Position numbers and translations under genes: made by a program | Shown here: positions 1-8,522 of the stretch, one piece after another | How the letters are laid out: the number at the start of each line of letters is the position of its first letter | How positions within the stretch are numbered: the stretch's first letter is position 1 | DNA from: Candidatus Tisiphia endosymbiont of Nedyus quadrimaculatus | GTDB taxonomy: Bacteria > Pseudomonadota > Alphaproteobacteria > Rickettsiales > Rickettsiaceae | DNA: 64,000 bases | Assembly (NCBI RefSeq): GCF_964059235.1 | Contig: NZ_OZ060452.1 | Span: 1,488,001 to 1,552,000, forward strand | Direction of reading: 5' to 3' | The notes under the pieces: generated by a model | Seen by the model: only the letters and a program-made list of their open reading frames with translations | Told to the model about the DNA's origin: nothing | Databases searched by the model: none

Positions 1-2
1 AA

Positions 3-1571
3 CCGAGAATTATTGAAGAAAGTGATCCCCCACATAATCACAGTGATGCTTTAAAACGTTGGAGACAAGCTAGTACAGATTTTAAACATGTATTACAAGC
101 AAGCCAAACTAGACTCTCTGAATTACAAGAAATAAAAAATCTAGTTCAAGATTTAGCAAATCTAGAAAATGGATCAGAACAGGGGCAAACGTTAGAAGAG
201 CTTTTATTAGAACATTATAAATCAAAACCACATGTTATTTGGCGTATCCTAAATACTCCTTCATTTCGTGCTTGGCAAAAAGAAGGGCAAAGGATTGCCC
301 ATAAAGAAAGCCAAAAACTTGTTCATTTTGATTATGTAAAAAGAATTGTACCTACATTTGCTAACAAACTTGGATCTCATTTTATTGATAATAATTTATT
401 TTCAAAATCCCATGAAGAAAGGCATATAGTTTCCCCATGGTGTGACACGCAAACACAATCCTTACGCGATGAGGTATTTATTTCTGCTATAAAGCTGCAT
501 AAAGCTTTTATAGACGCAGCAGCAAAACCTTTACGTCACAATCTTGGAGTTCTGATGAGAAATTTTGGTGGCTCTTCTAGTGAAATAGATAAAAAAACCG
601 TGGAACTTTTGCCAGATTTATGGTCATCTTTTTTCCTTGTAGTACCTAGTGTATCAACAACTTTTGCATCTATAGGAAGAATGTTAAAAGATCTCCCTAC
701 AAATTCTCTTGGATGGCTTCTTATTGACGAAGCTGGACAGGCTCTGCCGCAAGCTGCTGTAGGAGCTATAATGAGAACAAAACGTGCTATAGTTACAGGT
801 GATCCTTTACAGATAGAACCAGTGGTTACGTTACCTAACAATTTAACAAAAAGTATCTGTGAACAATTTTTGGTAGACCCAAATCGTTTTAATGCACCAG
901 AAGCATCAGTTCAAACCCTATCAGATTCTGTAACTTCATATTTTTCTGAATTTAATACCAAAGACGGAAGTCGTTTAGTCGGTGTACCTTTATTGGTTCA
1001 TAGGCGTTGTGCAGATCCTATGTTTAGTATTTCCAATGCAATTGCCTACGAAAATTTAATGGTACAAGCAAAAAGTCCCAACAATTCTCCAATACGTAAC
1101 TGTCTTGGTCCTTCTATGTGGTTTGATGTTCAAGGTCAAGCACTAGATACATGGTGTCTAGAAGAAGGAAAAAAGGTAGTTGAACTATTATATAAACTAA
1201 AGAGTGCCTCAATATTCCCAAACCTATATATTGTAAGCCCTTTTAAACTTGTTGCAGGTAATTTACGCAAAATTATAAAAGATCATCATGTTTTAGATTC
1301 TTGGATAACTATGGATACGAATCTTTGGCTTAATGAACGAATTGGAACAATACACACTGTACAAGGACGAGAAGCTGAAGCGGTAATTCTAGTATTAGGG
1401 GCTCAAGCACCAAACCAAAATAAAACTCGGATATGGGCAGGTAGATCTCCTAATATCTTAAATGTAGCAGTTACACGTGCTAAAGAAGTTATCTATGTTA
1501 TAGGAAATAAGAACTTATGGAAAGAAACAGGAGTATTCAAAGAACTAGACTGTAAAATTAGAATAGATTGA
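3..1571 (+). CDS. DNA2/NAM7-like superfamily 1 helicase, C-terminal part (cut by window edge)
   Basis: The reading frame is open from the first bases of the window to TGA at 1569-1571 (about 522 codons), so the N-terminus lies outside. The visible part carries the back half of an SF1 helicase: a Walker B-like LLIDEAGQALPQAAVGA around 724-770, motif III-like VTGDPLQIEPV at 793-825, and motifs V/VI near the C-terminus (GTIHTVQGREAEAVILVLG, then LNVAVTRAKEVIYVIGN). The GTIHTVQGREA and VAVTRAK pattern is typical of the DNA2/NAM7/UvrD_C_2 group, ATP-dependent nucleic acid helicases. The Walker A motif must lie upstream and cannot be checked. Substrate is unknown. Such long helicases are often accessory genes or part of defence loci, but nothing in view proves that. 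Confidence 0.8.
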   Translation, partial: PRIIEESDPPHNHSDALKRWRQASTDFKHVLQASQTRLSELQEIKNLVQDLANLENGSEQGQTLEELLLEHYKSKPHVIWRILNTPSFRAWQKEGQRIAHKESQKLVHFDYVKRIVPTFANKLGSHFIDNNLFSKSHEERHIVSPWCDTQTQSLRDEVFISAIKLHKAFIDAAAKPLRHNLGVLMRNFGGSSSEIDKKTVELLPDLWSSFFLVVPSVSTTFASIGRMLKDLPTNSLGWLLIDEAGQALPQAAVGAIMRTKRAIVTGDPLQIEPVVTLPNNLTKSICEQFLVDPNRFNAPEASVQTLSDSVTSYFSEFNTKDGSRLVGVPLLVHRRCADPMFSISNAIAYENLMVQAKSPNNSPIRNCLGPSMWFDVQGQALDTWCLEEGKKVVELLYKLKSASIFPNLYIVSPFKLVAGNLRKIIKDHHVLDSWITMDTNLWLNERIGTIHTVQGREAEAVILVLGAQAPNQNKTRIWAGRSPNILNVAVTRAKEVIYVIGNKNLWKETGVFKELDCKIRID

Positions 1572-1608
1572 TATTTATTATTCAGTAGCACTTCTCCAAT
1601 TCTTTAAA

Positions 1609-2805
1609 TCATTTGAGTATACTCTTCACCGCCCATATGGTAACTAAAGTAATCATTGCAATATAAACTCCTATGGCTATAGAAGAGCCAGTAAAATGCC
1701 AAAGAGCTATGCACACTGCAGGGGTAAATCGTCCAAATATTGAAGTACCTAAAGCATCACCAATACTGACCAGCATATATTTATCTGAGCCATGGAATAA
1801 GCTATTAAGCCAATAATTTAGTGGACATAAGAAAGTTACCCCTAACGTAATAATCCATAAACGGACAAAATTAATATACCATAAGGAAGCATCAGACATA
1901 TATAACCATAACGGTACTATGCTAATAAATAAAATGCTAGTACTGATGATCATTACATTTGCAGGACGATATTTCTTAACCAAAGACCCTATTATTGGAA
2001 TCATTGCCGCATCTATAATTAATAAGATTGTATTAAAAGTCATCATCATCTCCAAAGAGATAGAGGTAATAAGAGGTATAAAACTATTCATCACGACAAA
2101 AGGTATCACATATGTCATATAGGAAAAGCCACTAACTATAGACACACGCAGAATATTGCACTTATTATTCAATATCGTATGTAAAGTATAAGACTTTTGT
2201 TTTATTGTATTCTGAAACATATTGGAATAACGTCTAAGATAAACCCCTACAATCCCAGTACTTCCTCCTAATATAAAACATAAACGCCAATATTCATGAT
2301 GATTAGAACTAATTAGAATGGTACTTACAAAAGAGGCAATAATAATGCCAAACATTGTTGACAGTTGGTATAGATAAGATGCTTGTATGCCTTTAGTCTG
2401 TACCTTATTTTCTAAAATATATAATTTGGCAATAGCACATTCTCCTTCGGCAAAAATTCCTTGTATCATTCGAATAATGGTCAACATCAACGGTGAGAAC
2501 CAGCCAATCGTTTGATAAGTTGGTATAAATCCTATTGATATAGTGGTAATGGCAACACCTATTAATGAGTAAGATAGAGCTAATGTTGGCCCACGTTTTT
2601 TTACAATTATGCTAAAAATTATCGAACCAACTGGTCTAGTAATTATGGAAGTTGTCAATACGCTATAGGTTAAGATCAAAGCAACTATAGGATCACTCTT
2701 GGGAAAAAAGATTGTTGCTAAGATTGGAGCAATAAAACCATAAATAGCCGTATCAAAATGATCTAGAGCATTACCTATTAGAATTGATATATCTTTTTTT
2801 TGCAT
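1609..2805 (-). CDS. MFS transporter, ProP/metabolite:H+ symporter-like
   Basis: About 398 residues, almost entirely hydrophobic with around 12 membrane segments. The N-terminus (NALDHFDTAIYGFIAPILA) and the first cytoplasmic loop (GSIIFSIIVKKRGPTLALS) match the proline/betaine (ProP) or MHS branch of the major facilitator superfamily, and IIRMIQGIFAEGECAIAKLY matches the conserved TM4-5 region. It is probably an inner-membrane proton symporter for a small osmolyte or metabolite taken from the host; substrate cannot be read from sequence. I chose ATG at 2805 because AGGG lies 6 bases upstream; an ATG nine codons further out is also in frame. It is convergent with the helicase gene, leaving only 37 bp between stops. 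Confidence 0.8.
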   Translation of the reverse strand: MQKKDISILIGNALDHFDTAIYGFIAPILATIFFPKSDPIVALILTYSVLTTSIITRPVGSIIFSIIVKKRGPTLALSYSLIGVAITTISIGFIPTYQTIGWFSPLMLTIIRMIQGIFAEGECAIAKLYILENKVQTKGIQASYLYQLSTMFGIIIASFVSTILISSNHHEYWRLCFILGGSTGIVGVYLRRYSNMFQNTIKQKSYTLHTILNNKCNILRVSIVSGFSYMTYVIPFVVMNSFIPLITSISLEMMMTFNTILLIIDAAMIPIIGSLVKKYRPANVMIISTSILFISIVPLWLYMSDASLWYINFVRLWIITLGVTFLCPLNYWLNSLFHGSDKYMLVSIGDALGTSIFGRFTPAVCIALWHFTGSSIAIGVYIAMITLVTIWAVKSILK

Positions 2806-3049
2806 AAGAAACCCTAAATTTCTTGTTAACAAATTATCTACTAACTTTACATGGGCTACTATATACTGCTATGATTTGAGTATATACGTGGTAAACATAC
2901 ACATAAAAACTAATTAGGCTATATTTAAATTGCAAAAATTATTTAACTATTTAAAAATTACCTTTGCTGCTTTTGTTTTGGAAATATCTACTAAATTTAG
3001 AGTTCTATCTATAGTTATTGGGCAATGCCGAATATTCCTGTAAAAAAAT

Positions 3050-3077
3050 TTGCAATGGGGTCGGTATTATGTAGAAT
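3050..3077 (+). promoter_or_regulatory. Putative sigma-70 promoter of the hemerythrin-like gene
   Basis: TTGCAA (3050-3055), 16-bp spacer, TAGAAT (3072-3077), 35 bp before the start codon at 3112. Read by eye only. Confidence 0.4.
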
Positions 3078-3111
3078 GTAAACCTTTAATTTAGTTAAGG
3101 AGTATAATCAA

Positions 3112-3849
3112 ATGCCAAGATATGATTTGTATAGAAGTGTACATAAGTTCATTCGTAAGGAGCTGCACCAGTTCGGAGAGGAGCTAGGTAAAACAGATTT
3201 TCGAAAAATAGCAGCTGTAACCGGTATTAAAGATTCTTTTGATAATATTGTATTTGATCTAAAAATGCATGCACAAAAAGAAGAAAAATATTTTACCCCA
3301 CTGTTTAATAAAAAAGGATCAACCGTGCATAAGCATGTTGAACAAGAGCATTTCAACCAGCAAGATGAGCTGATGGAGTTCCAGGGGATTTTTGCAAATG
3401 CGATAAAAACAGTGGATGATGAAGAACGGGTTATACAGGGTTGCCATATCTGCTCCTTATATGATAAGTTTTTGTCTGACAATCTTCTGCATTTTTATCA
3501 AGAAGAAACCATATTAATGCCTGAATTATGGCATCTTTATTCTGATAAAGAGCTGCAGCAGGTTACCGTAGATAGTTATAGAGGTCTGCCTAAACATGTT
3601 TTATTAGATAGCTCGAGCTTCTTCCCGGTTTTGAATTTTCTTGAAAAGCACACTTATTTACAAGATCTTAAAGAAGCTTGCTCACCTGAAATGTTTCTTG
3701 AAATTTGGAAGCGTACATTAGTCTCAGAAGGCTGTTTCACTGATGATGAAAAATCCGCTTTCGCCATTGAGTTTGATTTGCCCTTAAAAGACACTACTGC
3801 AGACAGTACAGAACTCCGTACCGCAGATCAAGGCTTTGGGGAACTGTAA
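3112..3849 (+). CDS. Hemerythrin HHE-domain-like protein
   Basis: 245 residues, mostly helical and charged, no signal peptide or membrane segment. The His/Glu pattern fits a four-helix hemerythrin bundle: MHAQKEEKYFTPLF, HKHVEQEHFNQQDELMEF, then a later HFYQEETILMPELW, giving the HxxxE-type ligands for a di-iron site. Hemerythrin-like proteins bind O2, NO or iron, or repair oxidatively damaged Fe-S centres; the exact role here is inferred only from the fold. AAGGAG at 3098-3103 is a strong ribosome binding site and fixes the ATG at 3112. It is followed 31 bp later by murE on the same strand, probably co-transcribed. Confidence 0.75.
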   Translation: MPRYDLYRSVHKFIRKELHQFGEELGKTDFRKIAAVTGIKDSFDNIVFDLKMHAQKEEKYFTPLFNKKGSTVHKHVEQEHFNQQDELMEFQGIFANAIKTVDDEERVIQGCHICSLYDKFLSDNLLHFYQEETILMPELWHLYSDKELQQVTVDSYRGLPKHVLLDSSSFFPVLNFLEKHTYLQDLKEACSPEMFLEIWKRTLVSEGCFTDDEKSAFAIEFDLPLKDTTADSTELRTADQGFGEL

Positions 3850-3880
3850 TATGGTAGTGACAACATTTAAATAACATATT

Positions 3881-5323
3881 ATGATGCAGATAATGAATAT
3901 TTTATGTTGCGACTCTAGACTAGTTAAATCAACTAGTCTATTCTTCGCCATTAAAGGAGCAAGTTCGGATGGTAATAAGTTTATTGATGATGTAATAAAC
4001 AAAGGAGTAAAATTCATTGTTACCGATGATGCTGAAAGTTTGAAAAACCCTAACATTATCGCTAATGGTGTACATATAACGCTTGTGAGTGATGCACGGG
4101 TGGCACTAAGCCAAGCTGCTAATATTCTCTACCCTTTATTACCACAATATATGGTAGCTGCTACTGGTACTAACGGTAAAACCTCGGTAGTATCCTATTG
4201 CAAACAGCTATACACATTGCTAGGAGCATCCAGCTGTTCTATTGGTACTATCGGTATAGAATGTCCTGAAAATTTCGATTTAACACCCATCCAAGAGATT
4301 TTAGATAAGTCCCCTGCCCTCACTACCCTTGATCCTGTAACTTTCAGACATATTTTACATAATCTAGCTGAGAATAATATAAGATATGTAGCTTTTGAGG
4401 CTTCCAGCCATGGTCTAGATCAAGAAAGATTACATGGTATAAAAGTAGATGCTGCCTGCTTTACTAGTTTTAGTCAAGATCATCTTGACTATCATAAAAA
4501 TATGGATTATTACCTTTTAGCCAAGCTAAAATTATTTACAGATAATTTATCGCAGGCAGGAGTTGCTGTATTAAACTCGGAAATAGAACAATTAGATTAT
4601 ATCAAAAGTTATTTACAAGAACGTAATATAAAATTTTTAACCGTTGGCATGAATGGTGATCTGAAAATTATCGACAATACAATTTGTACTTATAACGGGC
4701 AGAAATATAATTTTACTACCGATATAGTTGGTAGTTTTCAAGCAACCAATTTGCTGATTGCCGTTATGATGGTGCATTTGACTGGCTTTCCTTTTGAACA
4801 AGTCATATCGAAATTACCACAAATTAAAGCAGTTAAAGGACGTTTAGAGAGAGTAGCTAATAGCAATATTTTTATTGACTACGCTCACACTCCAGATGCC
4901 TTAGAAAAAAGCTTGCTAGAACTAAAAAAAATAAAATCAGAAATATACTCAAATAGGGGGTCATTAAAAGTAATTTTTGGCTGTGGGGGTAATAGAGATA
5001 GTGGTAAAAGACCATTAATGGGGCAAGTTGCTGCACAAATTGCAGATAGAGTTATTATCACTGACGATAATCCGAGGGATGAAGACCCAAAATTCATACG
5101 GCAGCAAATTATACAAGGTATTATAGCTATCACTAATAGATATATAGAAATAAATAATAGAAAAATTGCAATTACTGAAACAATAAATAATTTACAAGAA
5201 GATGATATCTTGCTGATTGCCGGCAAAGGTCACGAAAATTATCAAATAATCGGTAATAAAAAACTACCATTTAGCGACTTCGATATAGCCAAGGAAGCTC
5301 TACAAAATAGAAAAAGATTTTGA
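3881..5323 (+). CDS. murE: UDP-N-acetylmuramoyl-tripeptide synthetase (meso-DAP adding)
   Basis: 480 residues, normal length for MurE. It adds meso-diaminopimelate to UDP-MurNAc-L-Ala-D-Glu in the cytoplasmic stage of peptidoglycan synthesis. Visible: N-terminal substrate-binding domain, ATP loop TGTNGKTSV near residue 98, the carbamylated-lysine region, GGNRDSGKRPLMG, and DNPRDEDP, whose DNPR sequence is the signature for choosing meso-DAP rather than lysine. IAGKGHENYQ near the C-terminus is also diagnostic. The ATG at 3881 is the first in frame. It is a sensible partner to dapA (28890-29786), which feeds DAP synthesis, and shows that the organism keeps peptidoglycan precursors. Confidence 0.95.
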   Translation: MMQIMNILCCDSRLVKSTSLFFAIKGASSDGNKFIDDVINKGVKFIVTDDAESLKNPNIIANGVHITLVSDARVALSQAANILYPLLPQYMVAATGTNGKTSVVSYCKQLYTLLGASSCSIGTIGIECPENFDLTPIQEILDKSPALTTLDPVTFRHILHNLAENNIRYVAFEASSHGLDQERLHGIKVDAACFTSFSQDHLDYHKNMDYYLLAKLKLFTDNLSQAGVAVLNSEIEQLDYIKSYLQERNIKFLTVGMNGDLKIIDNTICTYNGQKYNFTTDIVGSFQATNLLIAVMMVHLTGFPFEQVISKLPQIKAVKGRLERVANSNIFIDYAHTPDALEKSLLELKKIKSEIYSNRGSLKVIFGCGGNRDSGKRPLMGQVAAQIADRVIITDDNPRDEDPKFIRQQIIQGIIAITNRYIEINNRKIAITETINNLQEDDILLIAGKGHENYQIIGNKKLPFSDFDIAKEALQNRKRF

Positions 5324-5354
5324 ATTAAAAAATATCAACTAATAATAAAATTAT

Positions 5355-6425
5355 ATGCAAATTTCTAGAATACTCTTAGTCTCCTTCTATGTGATTCTAC
5401 CATCCTTATTAACTATACATTTTGTATATGCCAGCCCATTTAACCATCCAAAAACATGGAAAAAAGTTGAAATCTCAAAATTGCTTAAAACATCTAAAGT
5501 ACACCATATAGAACCTATGAGAAAATTTCTCACGGAGAAAGGTAAAAAAGTGGAATTCAATGGAGAAGTTTTTTTAGTTACTTTAGATGATCAGGTAAAA
5601 GCTGTTTTTAAAAAATTACCTGTAGATGATTTAGGAGATGCACAAGCTGAAGTAGCAGCGTATCAAGCTTCTCTAATTTTAGGTTTCCCTCATATTCCTC
5701 CAACAGTAATGCGTAAAATTAATGGAATGACAGGATCCTTACAACTTTACATTGATACTAAAATTGATCCTTTAGTACCTGAAAAGTATGAAAAAGCTCT
5801 TCAAGAGGTTTCCATAGAAGATCAAATGAACCTACGCATTTTTTACTTTGTTTTTGGGCAGTGGGACTCTGGACCACATAATTTATTAATATTTAAAGAT
5901 ACTAATAAAACATATTTTATTGCAATAGATAATTCAGGCATTCGTAATCGCCAATATGTTAAGCTTGGTGAACTTCCTTTTGTTAGAGTACTGTATAGTG
6001 ATAAATTAAATACCAATGATTATGATAAACCATTTCCTTTTGATAAAGCAGAGGTTATTGATCTCCCTAATGAAGAAAATCTAAAACAAAGATTTAAAAA
6101 ACAAATACCTAATAGCTTTTACAAAAATTTTCAGTCTTATAACCAACCTTTTCGGTTTGTTATTTATCAAAACAGCCTATGGCGTCAGTATCATGCATTT
6201 GATAAGAGTTTTATAATATCTTATCCGACACAATGTTATGACGACACTATAAAAGCTATAAAAAAATTAGACTTACCTCTTCTTAGAAAGATTTTTATAG
6301 CAGCAAAAGGTTCTGATTTTTTAAATAATTCTTACCTTAATGCTATATTAGAACGCCGTGATCAAGTTTTAAGGCATTGCCTTAAAATTAACCGGAAGTT
6401 CGATGTAACTTACCTCAAGTATTGA
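5355..6425 (+). CDS. Putative exported atypical kinase (PI3/4K, HipA, FAM20C-like fold)
   Basis: 356 residues with an N-terminal signal peptide or anchor (hydrophobic 6-24, possible cleavage after VYA near 26). I do not know a named family, but the order of motifs resembles the atypical kinase superfamily. There is VKAVFKK (K86/K87, ATP-binding lysine position), AEVAAYQASLILG with E99 (helix-C glutamate), GFPHIPPTV and GSLQLYI (hinge-like). FGQWDSGPHNLLIF follows with D171 and N176 in a D-x4-N catalytic-loop arrangement, then FIAIDNSGI with D192 as metal ligand. The similarity is inferred from motif spacing; the RH found after the catalytic D in related kinases is replaced by SG. An exported kinase in an intracellular bacterium could be an effector or act on envelope targets. 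The gene lies 31 bp after murE and ends at MITE-A. Confidence 0.5.
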   Translation: MQISRILLVSFYVILPSLLTIHFVYASPFNHPKTWKKVEISKLLKTSKVHHIEPMRKFLTEKGKKVEFNGEVFLVTLDDQVKAVFKKLPVDDLGDAQAEVAAYQASLILGFPHIPPTVMRKINGMTGSLQLYIDTKIDPLVPEKYEKALQEVSIEDQMNLRIFYFVFGQWDSGPHNLLIFKDTNKTYFIAIDNSGIRNRQYVKLGELPFVRVLYSDKLNTNDYDKPFPFDKAEVIDLPNEENLKQRFKKQIPNSFYKNFQSYNQPFRFVIYQNSLWRQYHAFDKSFIISYPTQCYDDTIKAIKKLDLPLLRKIFIAAKGSDFLNNSYLNAILERRDQVLRHCLKINRKFDVTYLKY

Positions 6426-6429
6426 TGTA

Positions 6430-6636
6430 ATACCATTTCCCATTATTAACTACGCTATTTAGCACTACAGTTGTAATACTAATGTCAAAACTATGTCATC
6501 CCAGCGAAAGCTGGGATCTAATAATGTTTAATAGTCTTTTAGGCTATTTTTTTAGATTCCCGCCTACGCGGGAATGACAGCTCTGGGTAGTAACTACAAC
6601 TGTAGTATTAGCGTAGTTAATAATGGGAAATGGTAT
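6430..6636. repeat. MITE-A, full copy with a P1 palindrome inside
   Basis: The ends are a perfect 28-bp inverted repeat: ATACCATTTCCCATTATTAA... at 6430-6457 and its complement at 6609-6636. Internally there are an ACTACAGTTGTA-type motif at both sides and a P1 palindrome (about 6494-6579). Right halves of the same element recur at 55050-55130 and about 55880-55993. No coding capacity, so it is a non-autonomous element. Confidence 0.8.
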
Positions 6637-6782
6637 ACTGCTCGTAAATGAATAGTTGGTAGACGAAGGTCAAACTCAAGAAGAGCTAGGAGTGTCAAAG
6701 TCAAGCAGCGGAGCGTACATTAGTACGTGAGCAGCGGAGATCTTTAGACACGACGACGCCAATTCTTGAAGTTCACCAAGTA
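6636..6782. repeat. MITE-B copy 1
   Basis: 147 bp, beginning TACTGCTCG and ending CCAAGTA, bounded by TA on both sides (6634-6635 and 6783-6784). The interior forms a long imperfect hairpin including a GTACATTAGTACGTGAGCAGC-like core. It abuts the right end of MITE-A. Confidence 0.8.
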
Positions 6783-6845
6783 TATAAGACATCGGTTTAA
6801 TAGCCTAGGGTGTCATCCCTACCCCTTCGGATGTCACCCCTGCAT

Positions 6846-7044
6846 CATAGTACCCTACATTTTTTATATAACCACTATTAAAATGGCTGCTGATAGTCAT
6901 TGCGAGGAGTCGCTGAAAGCGGCGACGCGGCAATCCAGGATACGCGAAGCGTACTAGACAAAACAGCTTCGCTGTTTACCTAGATCGCCACAGCATCTAA
7001 AGATGCCTCGCGATGACGATTATAGAAAAATGTAGGGTACTATG
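6846..7044. repeat. MITE-C copy 1
   Basis: 199 bp with about 19-bp inverted ends CATAGTACCCTACATTTTT / AAAAATGTAGGGTACTATG. Between them is a P2-like palindrome (GTCATTGCGAGG...CCTCGCGATGAC). A nearly identical copy is at 56500-56698. Direct CCCCTGC on both sides (6837-6843 and 7045-7051) suggests that it inserted into a P1 palindrome, which resumes on the right. Confidence 0.8.
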
Positions 7045-7240
7045 CCCCTGCGTAGGCAGGGGTCTAAAGAAATTTAACAAACCCTCTCGGTCTATTTTTC
7101 TATATCCCAGCTTTCGCTGGGATGACATAATGGCGGTGACATCACCCCTAATAGGGATGATTACTTGAGCTTACTATTAATTTATTACATCAATATTTGA
7201 GGTTAACTTGTTACATCGAACTTGCGGGATACATATAGAA
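7045..7240. repeat. P1 palindrome remnant and short recurring repeat
   Basis: The right part of the P1 copy split by MITE-C runs to about 7128. It is followed by a second recurring unit (ACATCACCCCTAATAGGGATG, TACTTGAGCTTACTA, TTACATCAATATTTGAGG) that is also seen near 22857-22920, 27012-27090 and 59212-59295. No gene is seen. Confidence 0.6.
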
Positions 7241-7276
7241 ACAATCAGGTTTGAAGCGGTTCTTCACCTGATTGTT
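7240..7276. repeat. Hairpin with conserved 15-nt loop, copy 1
   Basis: A perfect 11-bp stem AACAATCAGGT / ACCTGATTGTT encloses the 15-nt loop TTGAAGCGGTTCTTC. The same stem and nearly the same loop recur at 49815-49851. The loop, inverted, occurs on a different stem at 49921-49957. It lies between convergent genes and could also terminate transcription, but no T-tract follows. Confidence 0.65.
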
Positions 7277-7303
7277 AAATATTAAAGTAAGAGAAATTTC
7301 ATC

Positions 7304-8386
7304 CTATAATTTTATTAATTCTGCTTTTTTTGTTAAAGATTCTATGCCATTTAAGTCAGTTGCAGTCACCCATAGCTGTAATCCTAACCCTAGAAAGAAA
7401 TCAATTAAGTACTGCCTTCTTTTGTTATCAAGATGTACAAAAACCTCATCTAACAGTAAAATAGGCATAGCAATGTTTTCTTTAATAGAATAATTAACTT
7501 GGGCAAGTATTATGGCAATGAGCATAGCCTTCTGTTCACCGGTGGAACAGTATTTAACTAAGGCATTTTTTTCTTTATGAATAACTACAAAATCACTTTT
7601 ATGCACTCCAAAATTAGTTCTATTAGATATCTTATCACGAACACGAGACACCATTAACTCATTTTTTATAAAATCAATATCTATTTCAGAATTTCTTAAT
7701 ATTATATCTTCTATAACCCCATTAATCGATAAAATAGCTTTAGGAAAATCATTATCCAAATCATTGATAGCTTTTTGCATATGTTCTAAAATTTTTAGCC
7801 TATTAATAGCGATCTCAATTGATAATTCCGCCATTTTTTCTTCAACCACTCTTAGCCAATTTGTATCCACTTGGTCTTGTGCTAGTATTTTGCTACGTTC
7901 ATACATGTAATATTCGTATTTACTAACTATTCCTGCATGCGATGGATTAAAGTTATAAACAATCCTGTCAAAAAATTTACGCCTATCGCTAATACCGGAA
8001 GAAAAAATACCTTCCATTTGGGGTGTAAGCCAAATCATAGCAGAGAACTTACTTAGTTCATTATTTTGTATTTTAACACCGTTAAATTCCGTAAAACGTC
8101 TATTAGATTCACGCTTTAAATTCGTTGAAATTTCAACTAAGCCAAGTTTACTGTGTAATAATGCATAAGCTAAGCAATGATCTTCTCCCCTTTGACAAAT
8201 ATCATCTAATTTGGCTGATCTCAAACCTTTACCAGGTGAAAATAGTGATATTGATTCTAGAATGTTAGTTTTTCCACTACCATTCCCCCCTATTAGTATA
8301 ACAGGATTATTACCAGCACTAATATCTAAATTCTGAAAATTACGATAATTTAGTAATTTTAATTTTTGTAGGTAAATATTATGCAT
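7304..8386 (-). CDS. recF: DNA replication and repair protein RecF
   Basis: 360 residues, normal for RecF, an SMC/ABC-like ATPase that helps load RecA at single-strand gaps (RecFOR pathway). The start MHNIYLQKLKLLNYRNFQNL is the standard RecF opening. Walker A GGNGSGKTN lies at about residues 33-41, the ABC signature YCSTGEQKAMLIAIIL near 280 and Walker B ILLLDEVFVHLD near 318. The frame ends inside the repeat-rich spacer but has the expected C-terminal WVTATDLNGI segment. It is not linked to dnaA or dnaN here. radA is upstream on the same strand, 136 bp away, so a shared transcript is possible. Confidence 0.95.
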   Translation of the reverse strand: MHNIYLQKLKLLNYRNFQNLDISAGNNPVILIGGNGSGKTNILESISLFSPGKGLRSAKLDDICQRGEDHCLAYALLHSKLGLVEISTNLKRESNRRFTEFNGVKIQNNELSKFSAMIWLTPQMEGIFSSGISDRRKFFDRIVYNFNPSHAGIVSKYEYYMYERSKILAQDQVDTNWLRVVEEKMAELSIEIAINRLKILEHMQKAINDLDNDFPKAILSINGVIEDIILRNSEIDIDFIKNELMVSRVRDKISNRTNFGVHKSDFVVIHKEKNALVKYCSTGEQKAMLIAIILAQVNYSIKENIAMPILLLDEVFVHLDNKRRQYLIDFFLGLGLQLWVTATDLNGIESLTKKAELIKL

Positions 8387-8425
8387 AACTTATTTGAAAT
8401 AGTGAGAGAAAAACCAAATCAACCC

Positions 8426-8470
8426 AATTAACTACAGTTGTAGTACTAACGTCAAAACGATGTCTTACAT
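8426..8470. repeat. Fragment of the ACTACAGTTGTAGTACTAACGTC repeat
   Basis: ACTACAGTTGTAGTACTAA plus CGTCAAAACGATGTC occurs here and again at about 9894-9925, as in the inner part of MITE-A. It lies in the short recF-radA spacer. Confidence 0.5.
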
Positions 8471-8522
8471 CAAACTAAGGTTATATTATCTAAATTAACC
8501 ATATACAGTATCTCTATTTTAA

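Noticed and set aside
536-841. Antisense frame over the helicase gene
   Set aside because: Exact shadow of a well-supported gene; the same applies to the other antisense frames over murE, radA, mfd, dnaA, recJ, mutS, sppA, the transposases, comEC and dnaG.
6766-6957. 63-residue frame spanning a repeat boundary, similar to a frame at 56420-56611
   Set aside because: Both are translations of MITE-C (shared ending SHCEESLKAATRQSRIREAY-type), with no independent coding evidence. The frame at 56456-56499 that matters is the M15 one.
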